A stretch of 64,000 nt of DNA from Triops longicaudatus (GCA_022885665.1 JAGQDJ010000202.1:1240001-1304000), one strand, 5' to 3'; numbered from the stretch's first letter, positions 10,988 to 23,808 are shown. Numbers and translations: made by a program. Notes: generated by a model not told the origin, from the sequence alone.

Positions 10988-12714
10988 TCACGAAAGTTTT
11001 TTCACAAACGAAGAGGGAAACTGGCCAATACGCCCATTACTACGCCCGGAGAGCCAACCGCCGCCTAAATCACGTTCCACCCAAACTGTCTCACCAACCT
11101 TTAAGAATATAAGTAAATACATGAAATTCCTTTAACGATTTTTTTTTTTAGAAAAGAAGACAACAGCGACGTGAAAACTTGTCCTAAAACACACAAAAAA
11201 TATTATAGGTCCACTGACTACGTAATTTGTAAAAGTTATCATGTATATAACACACAAACATATGGAAGTAATGCAGTTTCTTACGGTTAGAGATAAATCT
11301 TCAGCTGATTCCGGGCGAAAGTCATAACACGCTTCTGCTCTATACGGGTAAGCTTCTTTAAAAGGGATAAGCACATTCACAAAATTGGCTGGGAAAATGC
11401 CTTCATCCTCTCCGCAAGTGCCTTTAAACCACTCTTCATTCACTTTTCCCGTTAAGTACACCATATCACCTTCCTATGGAGGCAAATTTATTAAAAACAA
11501 TCACATAAATAAAACAACGCAATAAAAGCTGATGATTCCATTTTCATTACTTGGAAAACTAGGTCACCCGGTTGTCCAGAATTGTAGTCATATAACGCCA
11601 TCGCACACGGAACATCACTAACTTCCTGTAATTCACAATGCACTAGTCAATATTCAAGTACTATATACAACGAAAGAACCGAAAACCAAATAAAACAAAA
11701 GAGTTTAAAATAGTTAGACAGCTTAAGTAGACACAGAAGCGAAAAGAACCTGAGGTGGAGGCGGAGGTGGCACGGTAGGTTCAGGAGGCGAATCGCTTTC
11801 GTCCTCCGGTTCATCTCCTAATGGTGGCGAAAGGCTGGAAGGTGGGATTGCTGGTAAGGAATTGAGTAAATCGGGGATAATAGGGGGAGATTTTTTGGAA
11901 CGGGGGATTACTTTTGGTTTGATGATGGTAGGCATAGTCGTTGAAGAGGAAGAGGTGTAAAAGGTAGATTGGGAATTAAAGGCGGTGTGAGTAAGTACTT
12001 GGGAGGAGGAAGTAGGTTTGGTAGGGGGATTTGCCCACACAGCGAGGTCGGGTTGGCTTTCAAACCCGGATTCGCTACGCACAGGCTCCTGACTCCAGCC
12101 TGTCAGACTGGTAGAATGATCACTACCGAAGCTACGGAGACTAATGCCATCTAGCGATGAAGCAAATTCTACGGGCGAACTCGGAGGACTCGACCAGTCA
12201 ATCAGACTGTCCGGCGTGGAAATTAAAGCACCAGCTGCAGAGTGGGAACGAGGCATGCTTAGATTGACATCGAGAGAGTTCTGCAATTTAACAATGGTAA
12301 AGACATTAAGGATGAAACATTAAGCCTCTAAAGAGAGTGTTTCTTACTGTTCGCACTGAAAGCTTGGGAGGCGGTGGACGAGGAGGCGCCGGTTTCTTCT
12401 TCAAGCTTTCTTTTGATTGAGATTTAAAACGTCCCAAAGAGAGACTCTGCGGCATTCTATGGCGAGAAAAGAAATTTAATTATAATTTAGATACGTATGT
12501 ATGAACACTTACTTAAAATGGGACGATTTTTTATCAAGATTTTGGGGTGTTTTAAATGATGACGCGGAATTTTGGGTTGGTGCAGGAGGAGGAGGTGCAG
12601 GCCTCAAGGTCGGTTTTGAGCCTAAAAATCAAAAGTTCGTAAGGTAACAGGTGTCTTCAATACTAAAATAGGCTTACTTAAACTGACAGACGACATCATA
12701 GGTTTTGTTCCCAT
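10988..12714 (-). CDS. Proline-rich protein with two C-terminal SH3 domains (386 aa)
   Basis: Likely cytoskeletal or endocytic adaptor. Exons in coding order: 12678-12714, 12513-12621, 12348-12456, 11750-12280, 11551-11625, 11285-11473, 10988-11098. All junctions are GT-AG and the phases close. The first 262 residues are low complexity, rich in Pro/Ser, with several polyproline runs (PPPPAP, PPRPPPP, PPPPPP) of the kind bound by SH3 or EVH1 domains. SH3-1 is about 269-322 (ALYDYNSGQPGDLVF; EEWFKG; GIFPANFV). SH3-2 is about 332-385 (ACYDFRPESAEDLSLT; GGGWLSGR; GQFPSSFV). Both contain the ALYDY-like, WxxG and P-SNFV-like signatures. The pair resembles the last two SH3 domains of SH3D19-type adaptors, but the protein is much shorter, so no symbol is given. 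The start is the first ATG, with an in-frame stop 21 bases upstream and no acceptor between them. Confidence 0.85.
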
Positions 12715-13070
12715 CGTTTCAGGTGGGCGAGGCGAAGAACATCACAAAAATTCGTGGAGAATGATAAATAACTGAGACTTATCCTGGTCAAGCTCCAAGC
12801 GATAAAATAACACCGTTAATTGACACATATAGTGGAACCGTAAACAGGCTTTAAGTAACGCACTAATTCCACCCACTTTTGACACCCAGCGACATCTAAG
12901 TGTGGAATAGTAAGTTTTCAGCAACTATTTTATGTTAACTTTTTTACTCGATAGGTGGCTGTTTCGTTGTTTTCGTAATATTTTCGGCGCCATCGTGGTA
13001 GCAGCGTGTGTGTCTAGTTTCAAAATACACATGGTATTGTTATTGGTGTATGATTTACGGCAAAATTATT
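12715..13070. promoter_or_regulatory. Shared divergent promoter region (SH3 gene / REV1)
   Basis: Only 356 bases separate the two start codons, which face away from each other, so both 5' UTRs and both promoters must lie here unless further upstream exons exist. I see no clear TATA box. Confidence 0.5.
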
Positions 13071-16000
13071 ATGGCTGGTCGTGCAAGTCGTAGAGATGGC
13101 AATGGCTTCGATGACTGGGTGAGAAATGCTGTATTTATTATACATAAAATACTCTATTGTGTACTACCCTAAAAATAGTTTGACATATTTTACAACGCGT
13201 GTAATTATTACCATCAATTTTGCGACCCGGTGTCTTTACACTCCTTTTGTTCTTGTTGTATCCTTGTTCAGAAACTAGTGTGCCTGTATTTCAATTAGCA
13301 CAACCCCAAACGGAAGACAGTAATTATACTAAAAGTACTGGTGAGGCTCGTGCCAGACAATTTCTTTTATGTTGTCCGGGACCTTCAAAATATTTTAGTT
13401 GTTTCCTTAGGGAAATTGTTATTGGTTTTATAAACATAATTGGTTTCTTTTCTTTCTTCAAGGGTGGATATATGTCCGCTAAGATTTCCAAACTACAAGA
13501 TCAATTCCAACAAGATGCAGAAAGAGATGGCACCAAGGAGTCAGATCTGTTTAAGGGCATTTCCGTGTTCGTCAATGGGTACACCGGTATGCGGAACTTC
13601 TTCCTTAGATTTATTTAAAAACAAATAAATAATAACATACGTTTTAATTGCATTCGACTTCCTGGCAGATCCTTCATCGGAAGAACTCAAAAGGCTTATG
13701 ATCCGTTATGGGGGCATATTCCATCATTACCAGACACGTGAAACAACCCACATCATAGCATCCAACCTTCCTGAAGCCAAAATAAAGCAATTAAAAGGCT
13801 CTGAGAAGATCATCAAACCGGAGTGGATCGTTCAATGCATTAACGCTGGCAAAATCCTAGACTACAAGCCATTTTTGCTTATAACTCCCAATTCGAAAAA
13901 CCAACTTGGTTTCCAGCCTGTCAAAACGTCCTCGAACTCAAGCCCGCTGCCAGATCCTTCTCCCCAGAAACTCAACAGACCGCTTTCTGCATCAGAATCC
14001 TATTCTCTTTCTCCCCAGAAAAACGAAGTCGCTTCAACGTCAAGTTTTCCGGGTTTAAATGAACCAGCATCACCCAAACGATCGTTTAAGTCTTGCGATC
14101 CCAATTTTATAGCGGATTACTACAACCGGTCTCGTTTACATCACATTTCTACTATGGGCGCTCTCTTTAAGCGCTATATCACCGATCTTCGATCACAACA
14201 TGACGCTTTAGCACCTTTTCCCGGTCTACAGGACTTGCGGGAATGGAAGTCGCAACTTTCTTCTGAATTGGACAACTTTGCCTCTTTTGCAGAGTATGAA
14301 AAGCAGGAACGCGTTGTGATGCACATCGATATGGATTGTTTCTTCGTCTCCGTAGGGTTGCGCAAACATCCCGAGCTACTAAATCTTCCGGTAGCCGTGA
14401 CACATGCCAAAAGCGGTGCTAAACCGGGCAAAAGGAGTGGAACTGACCGCCAGTATGAGTTTCAGCACTATAAGGAAAAATTGGTCAAAACTTGGGAGGA
14501 AAAACATGGTGGAGATGGTATAAAGAAGCTGACAGGGCTTGAGGAGACTAAAGCTGAACAAGAAACGGAAATCAACGAGCTGAATGTTGATGAATATTTC
14601 CCTCGGTTGGAGAACATTGATGAAACGTGTTCGATGTCCGAAATTGCGTCGTGTAATTACCTGGCCCGTGAGTCCGGAATTCGCAATGGCATGTTTATGG
14701 GCGCGGCGTTGAAACTTTGTCCGAATTTGAAAACCATTCCTTATGATTTTGAAGCGTACAAGGAAGTCTCGTATGCATTATACGACATTGTAGCACGGTA
14801 ATGTGAACTTGAAACCTTGTAAACGATTTACCCATAAGTTCATTTTTATTTTGAACATTTAGAAATTTTCTTTGTATTTAAAGAAATTTTCCGTGACTGT
14901 TCAGTTTTAATTTCCGTATATTTTTATTTCGTAGTTATACTGTAACTCATTGCAACATACTGTGAAGTGAAGAGAAAGGGCCTCATGTCTTTCTTTGTAT
15001 TTAAAGAAATTTTGGCCAGTTTTTAATTTGTTAAAACCCTTAGTCCAGTCTAACAACAAAAACTCTTGAGTGTCTATGATAGACTACATTTCGACCTTTA
15101 AGCTAAACAATGATAGTTAATCGTCAATTAATGGTAATTAAACTTTGAGTTAGAATGACAATTGAACTGAAATTTTATTGTATTTCCAGCGTTTTCTTGT
15201 TTATTTTTTTCTTAATTTATCTTAGGTCTTATTTTAAAGTTCCTCGGGTTCGTTTATGTCAGAAGTAATAATAGCGTAGACTGAACACTATTTTCGTTTT
15301 ATAGGTATACGTTGGAAATCGAGGCTGTCAGTTGCGACGAGTTGTTCATAGACATAACTCAAGTATTACGGGAGACTTCGAGCAATCCAATGGAATTTTC
15401 GTCCCATTTACGCACTGTTATTCAAGTAAGGAAGAGAAACCTGTTAGACTTCATAGCATTTTTATTCTATGGCGAAATGAGGTAGAGAGTCAAGCTTGTG
15501 TAACTTTTTGTGGTAGACACGCAGTGTCGACCACAGTTATATGTGCAGGAGGTTAAAGCAGCTGTTACTTTTTTTATTGTCGTTATTTTTATTCGGAGTA
15601 GGAGAAAACTGGATGTTCAGCTTCAGCAGGTATGGGACCCAGTCAGCTCATCGCGCGATTAGCGACCAAAAAAGCAAAGCCGAATGGGCAGTTTTGGGTG
15701 CGAGCCTCCGAAGTATCAGCGTTTATGCTTTCGCAAAAAGTGGAAGACTTACCGGGTGAGAAGTTCACTTGTTGTTTGTAAAGGAATGCGAAGGACTCGG
15801 ACGATCTAATTTCCTTGTTAGCTACAGTTGTCTTTCTTTTTAAAAAAGTTACACACGCAAAATAAGGTCATTTGGAAAGTATACAATTAAGTTATCTTCA
15901 TAAACCCGACTAACCATTTTTTACTGGTGTGCATTTTATGTGCCAATTTCGTTTTTGTTGTGTTTGATAATCAAGTAATTTCGGACACAAATGGATAAGT

Positions 16001-19000
16001 AAGGAAACGAGGCGCGTTTGACAATTATAGTGGACAGTTTACTACTTTTAAGTTTGTCTGTTAGTGTTTTTCGTTAGCATGCTAAGTCTTAAGGCAAATG
16101 TTACACATTGTCGAAAGCCCCACCGTAAAGTGTTCTATGGAATTTTTCATGTGACTGTCATAACATTTTCAACTACGTGAAAAACGTTGCTCAGCAAAAT
16201 TTTGTGATTTCCCTTTTCGCTTTCTTTGCCGTTGTTTATTTATGCATAGTTTTCATCCTCTGTTGGGCACATAGGAGTTGGGCGATCCTTGTCGTACCGC
16301 TTATCGGGTTTGAACGTCAAAACCTGTGCCGACATGCAAAAACTTTCTTTGAGCCAGCTGCAGCAGGAAGTCGGACCTAAAGTGGGTCAAACTTTATTCG
16401 CCCATTGTCGAGGTCAAGATCATCGACCATTGCAAACCGATCACGTTCGCAAATCCGTGTCGGCAGAAGTTAATTACGGAATCCGGCTGGCTAATGACCA
16501 GGAAGCTTACAAATTTGTTTCCGATCTCGCTGGCGAAGTTGCACAACGCTTAGAAGAAAATCGCGTCCGCGGAAAATCTCTAACTCTCAAGCTGATGGTG
16601 GGCGTTCTCATTTTTTTCATTGTGATCTGTTTATTCTTATGCTGTGTGATAGTTCTCTCCATGAGAACTATCACATAGTTAGATATTCATGAGATTTTGT
16701 GCTTCTATTCATGATTGAGGTTTTCACTTGCTTTATTTCTGCTTTTTCTTGACGTGTTCTGTTTTTATTGTTTGATTCTGAAAAGGTTCGAGCGAAAGGA
16801 GCACCAATAGAAACAGCCAAATTTATGGGCCATGGCGTGTGCGATAGTTTCTCCAAGTCTGCGATGTTAGGCACGGCCACTCGAGACGTTCACGTTTTGC
16901 AAAAGTGAGTGCGAAGGAAACGAGTTTACTTCTTTTTCGTTTGCTACTGCATTTGAGGCGAATGAAAGATCGTTACGTTCGCATTTCATTAGGGAAGTGT
17001 TGGCGTTGTTAAGGCAACTAAAGCCTGAACCGAGTGATATCCGAGGAGTGGGCATTCAGGTTTCCAAATTGGAAACTGAACTTGTGAAAGCTCATGTTGC
17101 AGGAAAAGCGGTTGGAAGCATCGGACGTCAGTCATTGCTCAATTTCGTGAAGAAGGAAGAAGTTGATGGAAAAGGGTTAAAAGAGGAGAAAACGAATGAA
17201 GAGTTTGCTGCTCCTTCAGCCTACACTAATATGATTAATGTCGCTCCAGCAAATAAAGCTGGAATACAGAAGAATCTGTTTAAAAACCCTTTCGAAGCTG
17301 CAAAGAGGAAACGAGCTTCACCCACGCCACCTCCAGAGCAGAATATGGCGCTGCCTTCGGTCACCCACCTTGACTGGCAAGTGTGGAATGAACTCCCGCC
17401 AGAAATACGAGCAGATCTCGAAGCTGAGTACCAACGCCAGGGCCTTGAAATACCGACCTGTAAACCTAGTACGAGTACGGTTGCCAGTACAAGTAAAAAT
17501 GTTTCCGAAGCTAGCACGAGTACCAACGAAGGGAACACAGACAGCCGAGTTTCGGATATTATCCAGGTTAGATTTCGCTTTTTAATAAATAAACGAACAA
17601 AATAACAATCATGTAAACACTATAGTGGAAGCATCGTGGTTCCAACAGAACATGGTGGAATTTTACGTTGAGAACAAAAGACTACAGTAGATAATTTCTA
17701 ACGTAACACATTTTCAGTTTCGTTGTCTAACTGTCGTGTTAAATTCCTTCGTTATAAAGTACGAAGTTCGAAGGATTTTAAAGTACTAATTTCGAACGAT
17801 CAGCGTTGTTTTCAGAGGCACCACATTTTGTGGCTTTAATTTGTGTCGTAGGTAAAACAGAATTCTTATTGCATCAATAAAGTAGTTCAGGCGGCTTGAA
17901 ACAATTTTGAAGAAAGAATAGGTACCCTAAAACGGGGTAATTCTGACACGTGGGGGGTTACGCTGAATATTTTGTAGGAAAACTTAGGTCCTACTCCTCA
18001 AAGCAACGCAAGAAGATAGTCGTAGCCATTTTCATTCGATGGATAGGCTTTTTTAGGATGCCAAGACCAAGTTTATATTTTGATCATTCCTGGCAAAAAG
18101 AAACTGGAACAATTAAACTTTGTTGGCACACTTCTAGAGAATTGCAATTTTATCTACCTAAAAGCAACTGTGATAGAGGCTCCTAAAAGCAAATATGACA
18201 ATGTACAAAACCAGATATTTTATTTTGCTGTTACTCAAAAATTAGCCGCAATATACCAGAAAAATGCACTTCTTCGTTCAGAATAACTCTATTTCATAGA
18301 CATAAAATATAGACCTAGTAAAGGAAAGTTAACTATAAATAGCACGTTCCGCAGATCTAAGTGACTCGTCGAGGGTAAGCGCAAGCCTTGAGCTGTGTGA
18401 AAAAGCATGTCAGTAATTGCACTACTGCATTAGAGTGTACAGTAGTTTTCGCGTAGTGCGGCTAAGTCCAACAAAAACTTGGACAGATGTTTAGACAACT
18501 GTTTTATTCTATTTTAGTTTATTTTGGAGCTTTTCTTGCATTTTGGCTCCGCAACCCAAAAGCGTCATGTGCACCATTCACTTTCTTCTTTCCACTTACT
18601 TTTTACGTTCTATAAATTGAAATACTGTACTATTTCTCGTTAAATATGCTAAGGTAGCTGGGAATTTGTGAAAGGAGGTGTTGATAAATGAAGTAACATA
18701 TTAAAGCGTGCATTCGTGGTTTTGTACAATCCGACACACCATAATATACTCGTTAAGAGATGAGGTGGTTTCACTTACAACAGAAGTGTTTTATTCAGTC
18801 TCTCTGCAAGTGGCCTTCTTTTCGTCAAGAATTGCTCCACATGATTCCACTTTTTGCTGCCTGCTTGCAGTAAAATATGGTGGTCTCCACTCAAAACGTG
18901 AAGTAACGTAGTAAAAAAAAAATAGGAAATAAGATTTTGTTTTTAAGACGAACCAGGTTGACATTTCGACGTATTATAGTCTTCAACTTTCTTAAATATG

Positions 19001-22000
19001 GGAAGTACTGTAAAAGCTCAACGAAAGCTCGTTGAATCGTATTTTTTAAAGTTTTTCGTGCTTTTCTAATTTACAACCAATGTGAGCATTTACCCCTTGC
19101 TTTAAGCTGCTTACATTCAAAATAGTGTTCAAACATATTATTGGTACATGATAAATTGGCATTTATACCATGTTTTTTTATTTTATTTTTTTAATTTTAG
19201 TTTGGCACATTTTCACGTGGGTTTTTAGGGCTACACTTCATAAATATATTGTCCAGTTGCCTGTTTTTACAATCAATGTGTGACACGTGTTGTGCATGAG
19301 CGGTTTATCCGGCTGTCCGCTTATCTGGATTAATGTTCCGTTTCTTAGAAACTGGATAAGACTGTTTCAACTTCGTTTGATGAGCGTAGTGTAGCTCTTA
19401 CAGTTACATGACACAATTTTTAATTCACCTAGGAAGATGTCTTGTAAGTCTCGTATGAAATGCAAAACTAAGCGATTTATTTGCTATTACATTTATTTTT
19501 ATTTTGCAGCTGTTTGATCTAGGTATTTGTAGACTTATTTTACTCTGAAATGGAGTCTCACTTTAATGATTTCACTCGCTTTTTCTTCCTTCGTCAAAGG
19601 TGGACACGGATTTCTTGGCGGCACTACCACCAGATTTACGGGAAGAAGTTGAACGAGATTTAAATCGCCAACACGTCCAACAACGAAACAATAATTTGTT
19701 ACGACCTGCGCCTGGACCAGCGTCCACATCTTTATCACCCTTAAAAGGTAACTAGTTCGTAAAATCAATTCAGTTTCAGGATTAGACGTTTTTACACGTT
19801 CTCTTCCGAAAAGCTTGAAAAGCTTCATTTTCTTGTCATATAATATGTAACTCGCTGGTTGTTCTTGTTTGATCAATACTGTATTACAATGATGCGGACG
19901 TTTTTCTGAATACTAACTGTGAAAGGAAGTAAAGTGACTTCATCGACAGGAAAAGAAAGAAAGAGAAAGCAATCAGCTTAGCAAAGGGGGAATAGGAAAA
20001 TATGAAGACTATTTTAAAACATGAATAATGTAGGTCAGTGTGGGGTTCTTTCCTCAGAAATGATCTTCTTTTGTCAATACTAAAACAACAGGTCCAAACA
20101 GACGCCGACCATTGTCGCATATGAAAAAGACGACAAGGAAGAAACGCGGAAGGGGAAGCACAAACTGGACAAACGGAATGGAAGCTGTAAAGAAAATAAA
20201 ACATAGTGAAGAGGGTATCTCCAATGAATTGAAAACTGCAACAAAGCCACTAACACATTTGCCAATAAAAGTAAGTGAAACATCTGTGGGTATGAACAAA
20301 ACTTTCACGTAGTGGATATCTGACCGATTTATTTCTTGTTTCCTAATAACCTTGTCAATAGTTACGGCTATTGTTTTTTTCTTTGTTATTTATTTACCCT
20401 TTTTGTCGAGTCTTTTTTGTGAATTGGGAAGAATTCAAGGCCCGGTAAAAAGCTACTAAACATAAAATTTCGTGGCTAAGAGTTCACCTTCAGTCATCTT
20501 AAACAGATTCGCAACCTAATCATAATTTGTTTGGTTTTGACTATAGTTATTTTCTGTTGGTATTATTTATTGTCTTATTATCGTATTCTATTTTTCAATT
20601 TGTGTTTTATTACCAGCGGTTATTCTATCATTTTAATGCAGACTGGAGTACAGAAAATTCCAGCATTTTTTGCAATAACATATGAATAATGCAATTCGTA
20701 ATAACCGTAGTACAGTAGAACTCCGATTTGCCAACCCGGATTGTGGAAACCCCTGACTATATTAACTACCTTACGAAACATTCCTTTTTATTAACCATGG
20801 GTTTTTTCTTTGATTTATTCGTCGATAGTGTAAGGTTTTCACGTAATGTTATAACGGAAGTATCATAAAAATATGAATTTGTGGCGTACGGTCGTACTCT
20901 GTGTATGCATTCATAACGAAAATAGTGTGAACCGCCCTATTTACAATTATATTTATACAGCTCTATTTACAAAACAGATTGCTGTGCGTTCTGTACCGAA
21001 AAGTCAAGATATATTGAAAGATGTGTTGAAAAAAATATAGATGCGTTGAAAAGGCAATAATGCACAAATTGCTGCAATATTGCCGACATAATTTTAATGC
21101 ACTATATGTGACGTTTCTTTCATTCCGTATAAACTTTAAAACATTTTTTTTAATGTTTGAGTCTGCTTATGCAGTTTTACATGAGTAATTCCCTTGTTAA
21201 ATTTGAGGATTTTTTAACATTCTTTTACATTCGGTTATTTTTCATGAGGATTTTTTTAAATCCCAATAGACTGTACGTGAATCTGATTTATGTCAACTGT
21301 TCTATATGTTAACTATCCGACATATTGAGTTTCGCGAAATCATACAAACCTTTGGAAAAGGAAAATTTGAAAATGAATTTTTCCACTTCTAACGTTGCTC
21401 GAGTATGCAAAACCGTACAAAACAGACAATTGTCATTTGATGGAAGTCTTTGGTTTTTCTTTAATCTCTAGCCCCGCGCTGGTTTGGTTTCCCTAATCGA
21501 CAAGTTCCTCGTATTTGTGGGTTCAGAAAAAAATCGGCCTGTATATATATTTCTGCACAGAAGATTTTTGAAAAAAAAAAAATCCTGTTACGCAATGTAA
21601 ATGGGTTGTGAGGCTTTCACTGGTTTTGCTAATCGTACGTTAATAGGAAAGTAGAGTGAAAGTTTCCCGAAGGCTTAAAATGAAAAGATTTTGGTCGTGT
21701 TTTTGATTTGGCATAAGATTAGAGAACTTGCGCATTGCTATTAGTCGTTTTTTTTCGTTTCTTTTTATTTCAGCCCAATCTTGCTTTCTCTAAACATTAA
21801 CTCTTGTCTGGTCGTCAGTTTTAAATCAGATGTTTCGTATTGTGTACAATAAAAAATGTAAACTATAAAAATTACAACCTTTGCGCTTAAATAAAATTTA
21901 CTATTAGATATACATATATGTTTTAATAGTTCACTCTTAATTAATGTATATTAATTAATTTAAACGTATATTAAATGTATAATAATAATATTATTATATA

Positions 22001-22865
22001 TTTTCAACACATCTATAATTTTTTCAATACATTTTTCAATATATCTTGATTTTTCGGTACAGAACGCACATCAATCTGTTTTGTAAATAGAGCTGTATAA
22101 ATGTTCGATACTATTCCTGGAAAATTTTCGTTCGTTAAATTCGTGAGGAATATATCATAATTTCTATTTTGTTTTATGTACTCGTTTCAGGTACCTGTCC
22201 CATGCCACAATTCTTCTGATCGTAGTCAAGTCGCTTCAACGTCGAAAGTCCAGTCGACACTTCGCAAACCTTCTTTATGTGGCGCTTCCACTTTACCTGA
22301 GATTCGTTCTTTGCTCCGACAGTGGCTCTTGTCCACCACGACGGAGCCTCTCCCTGAGGACGTTCAAATCGTGTCCCAATTTCTCATAGAATTGGTTCAT
22401 CAACCTAATTTGGAGCTGTTAGTGCAAGTTATTCAAACGTTGCGAAGGTATTTGTGGGAAACAAAACAGGATTTCCTTTCATGTTATTCAACCTTCTCTT
22501 ACCTTGATTTTCTTTTGCTTTTTAAGTCTCAGACATACCAGATGATATAAAAGATCCCAGTAACCTCAATTCTTTTGCGGATTTTGCCATCTTCAGTAGC
22601 TTCCTGTTATAAAACCTGATCTCGTAAAGTATTACGCTTGACTGCACGTCAATGTCTATGTTTTCTTGTTTGCCTTATCCTTTCTCTTCCTAGTTTTATT
22701 TTGAATTGTAATGCATCTTATGCTTCTTGTTTTTCTGTGTACAGGTTAGTCATGAAAGCTGAACATCCGGACTGGCGTACCGCGTCTGAACGAGTTTTGC
22801 AATTAGTTCAAGATGCTGTGATTAAACGCTACGGGTCGCCGTTATTCCTCGAACCCGTTGTTTGA
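13071..22865 (+). CDS. REV1: DNA repair protein REV1 (Y-family polymerase, 1098 aa)
   Basis: Deoxycytidyl transferase and scaffold for translesion synthesis in the nucleus. Exons: 13071-13118, 13463-13586, 13669-14797, 15305-15425, 15602-15755, 16275-16597, 16786-16904, 16993-17566, 19600-19747, 20092-20270, 22191-22447, 22745-22865; phases close to an exact stop. Parts: N-terminal GGYMSAKISKL motif and BRCT domain (about 17-125, ending KPEWIVQCINAG-like); Y-family catalytic core with metal ligands in MHIDMDCFF (Asp near 277) and SCDE (about 443-446); REV1-type insert before IASCNYLAR; PAD/little-finger region (KSVSAEVNYGIR); two ubiquitin-binding motifs (about 796-822, WNELPPEIRADL; about 865-890, AALPPDLREEV); a Lys/Arg-rich linker; and the C-terminal partner-binding domain (about 1005-1098, LLRQWLLS). 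Catalytic residues are intact, so it should be active. It is slightly shorter than the roughly 1250-residue human protein. Confidence 0.96.
14867..15013 (+). repeat. Direct 24-nt repeat in REV1 intron 3
   Basis: An identical 24-base, T-rich unit containing TTTGTATTTAAAGAAA occurs at 14867-14890 and 14990-15013, 123 bases apart. It is probably a local duplication; no function inferred. Confidence 0.7.
16642..16678 (+). repeat. Perfect hairpin in REV1 intron 6
   Basis: Arms 16642-16657 and 16663-16678 pair over 16 bp (one G-T wobble, 13 bp perfect) around a 5-base loop TCCAT. It begins 45 bases after the exon 6 donor in a 188-base intron. It is too short for a microRNA precursor. Confidence 0.75.
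17567..19599. other. REV1: REV1 intron 8 (2.0 kb)
   Basis: No exon or gene seen inside. Short frames at 17950-18290 have no recognisable family. A patch near 19301-19331 (TTATCCGG ... CTTATCTGG) has the look of a decayed pogo-like transposon end. Confidence 0.5.
20713..20760 (+). mobile_element. Possible pogo/Tigger-type transposon end in REV1 intron 10
   Basis: Begins CAGTAGAACTCCGATTTG directly after TA. This matches the usual form of pogo/Tigger-like termini (CAGT-GAAC-TCCGATT) and their TA target. No matching reverse end was found nearby, so at most this is a remnant. Confidence 0.3.
20951..22102. mobile_element. Non-autonomous element with 102-bp terminal inverted repeats, in REV1 intron 10
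   Basis: Left arm 20951-21052 and right arm 22001-22102 are inverted copies with 6 mismatches over 102 bases and no gaps (about 94 percent). Both start ATTTATACAGCTC reading inwards. The roughly 950-base core has no long reading frame, so it looks like a MITE or deleted DNA transposon. No clear target-site duplication flanks the arms. Weaker similarity (AATAGT ... GAAC) suggests the original termini lie slightly further out, with a 17-base insertion on the left. Confidence 0.75.
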
Positions 22866-22929
22866 ATTCTGTTTTGCCCAGTCGTGCTTTTGGGGAAAAA
22901 AGGTAAGACAACGTACTTCTTTTAACTGT

Positions 22930-22935
22930 AATAAA
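22930..22935 (+). terminator. REV1: Candidate REV1 poly(A) signal
   Basis: AATAAA 65 bases after the REV1 stop codon, consistent with a short 3' UTR. Confidence 0.55.
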
Positions 22936-23808
22936 GCTCGTTTATAGAATCTTGAAAAAAAAAAAAAACACATAAATGGTATGCGTATGTGTAGTAAAAT
23001 GGTATGCGTCTATAAAAAGACTGTATGACTGAAAATAAAAACTGTGGAACTTCTTAGTCTATTTTCGTAAGGGGAAAGGCCAATAATGTGAATCATAACA
23101 GGAAAACTGTTAAAAGCGTTAGGAACACAAAATGACGTCACAGTCTGAGCCTAGTGTAAAAGCACAAAACTTCGTAAAAGGGTCAAAGTACTGAATCAAC
23201 AGGTTTTAAAAAAGAGACTGCCTTGAACACACAAAAAATTAAACAGGTTACCAATGAATTAAAATTGCGTAACAGTAAGACATAGTAAGCAAGATTCGGA
23301 AAAATGAAACAAAATAGAAAGAATGCAAGCACTTCACGGATCTGGCGTGCTGAAGTTCGTTACATGGTTGACGTAAGCCAAGTGGTTTCATGTTCCTGAT
23401 TATTTTTTTGGACAAATAAAAGCTTATGGAATTTTTTCGTGTATTTGAGCGTCGCATTGTATTTTTTTCTTGCGCATGGCAGGAAAATCTCCTTAAACTT
23501 GTCACGTTTTATAACATTTTGCATTCACACACGTATACACACACATCCATAAATTCATAAAAAAAACAGCAGTATTTAGTTACGTGTAACACGCGTTCTG
23601 CGTTAAACAAAAGGAATCTGGAAAAAGCCCTAAACAAATTACTGAACATTTTAATGGAAATGTAAAGCAATAATAACGCACATGCTCTTAGTGTCCTTCG
23701 ACATAAAGACTGAGAAAAAGATGTAGCCAATAGAATCGTAACAAAATAGTTTTTTTTTGCAAAGGTGTTCAGGAAATGACTCGTAAAACAATTCAAACAT
23801 AATCTTTT
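22936..23808. other. Convergent spacer REV1 / ELOVL
   Basis: Non-coding sequence between two convergent genes. It contains a consensus CRE-like TGACGTCA at 23133-23140. No exon seen. Confidence 0.45.

Noticed and set aside
17950..18286. Overlapping 68-78-codon frames in REV1 intron 8
   Set aside because: No recognisable domain, no codon or GC difference from the intron, and they lie inside a well-supported intron.
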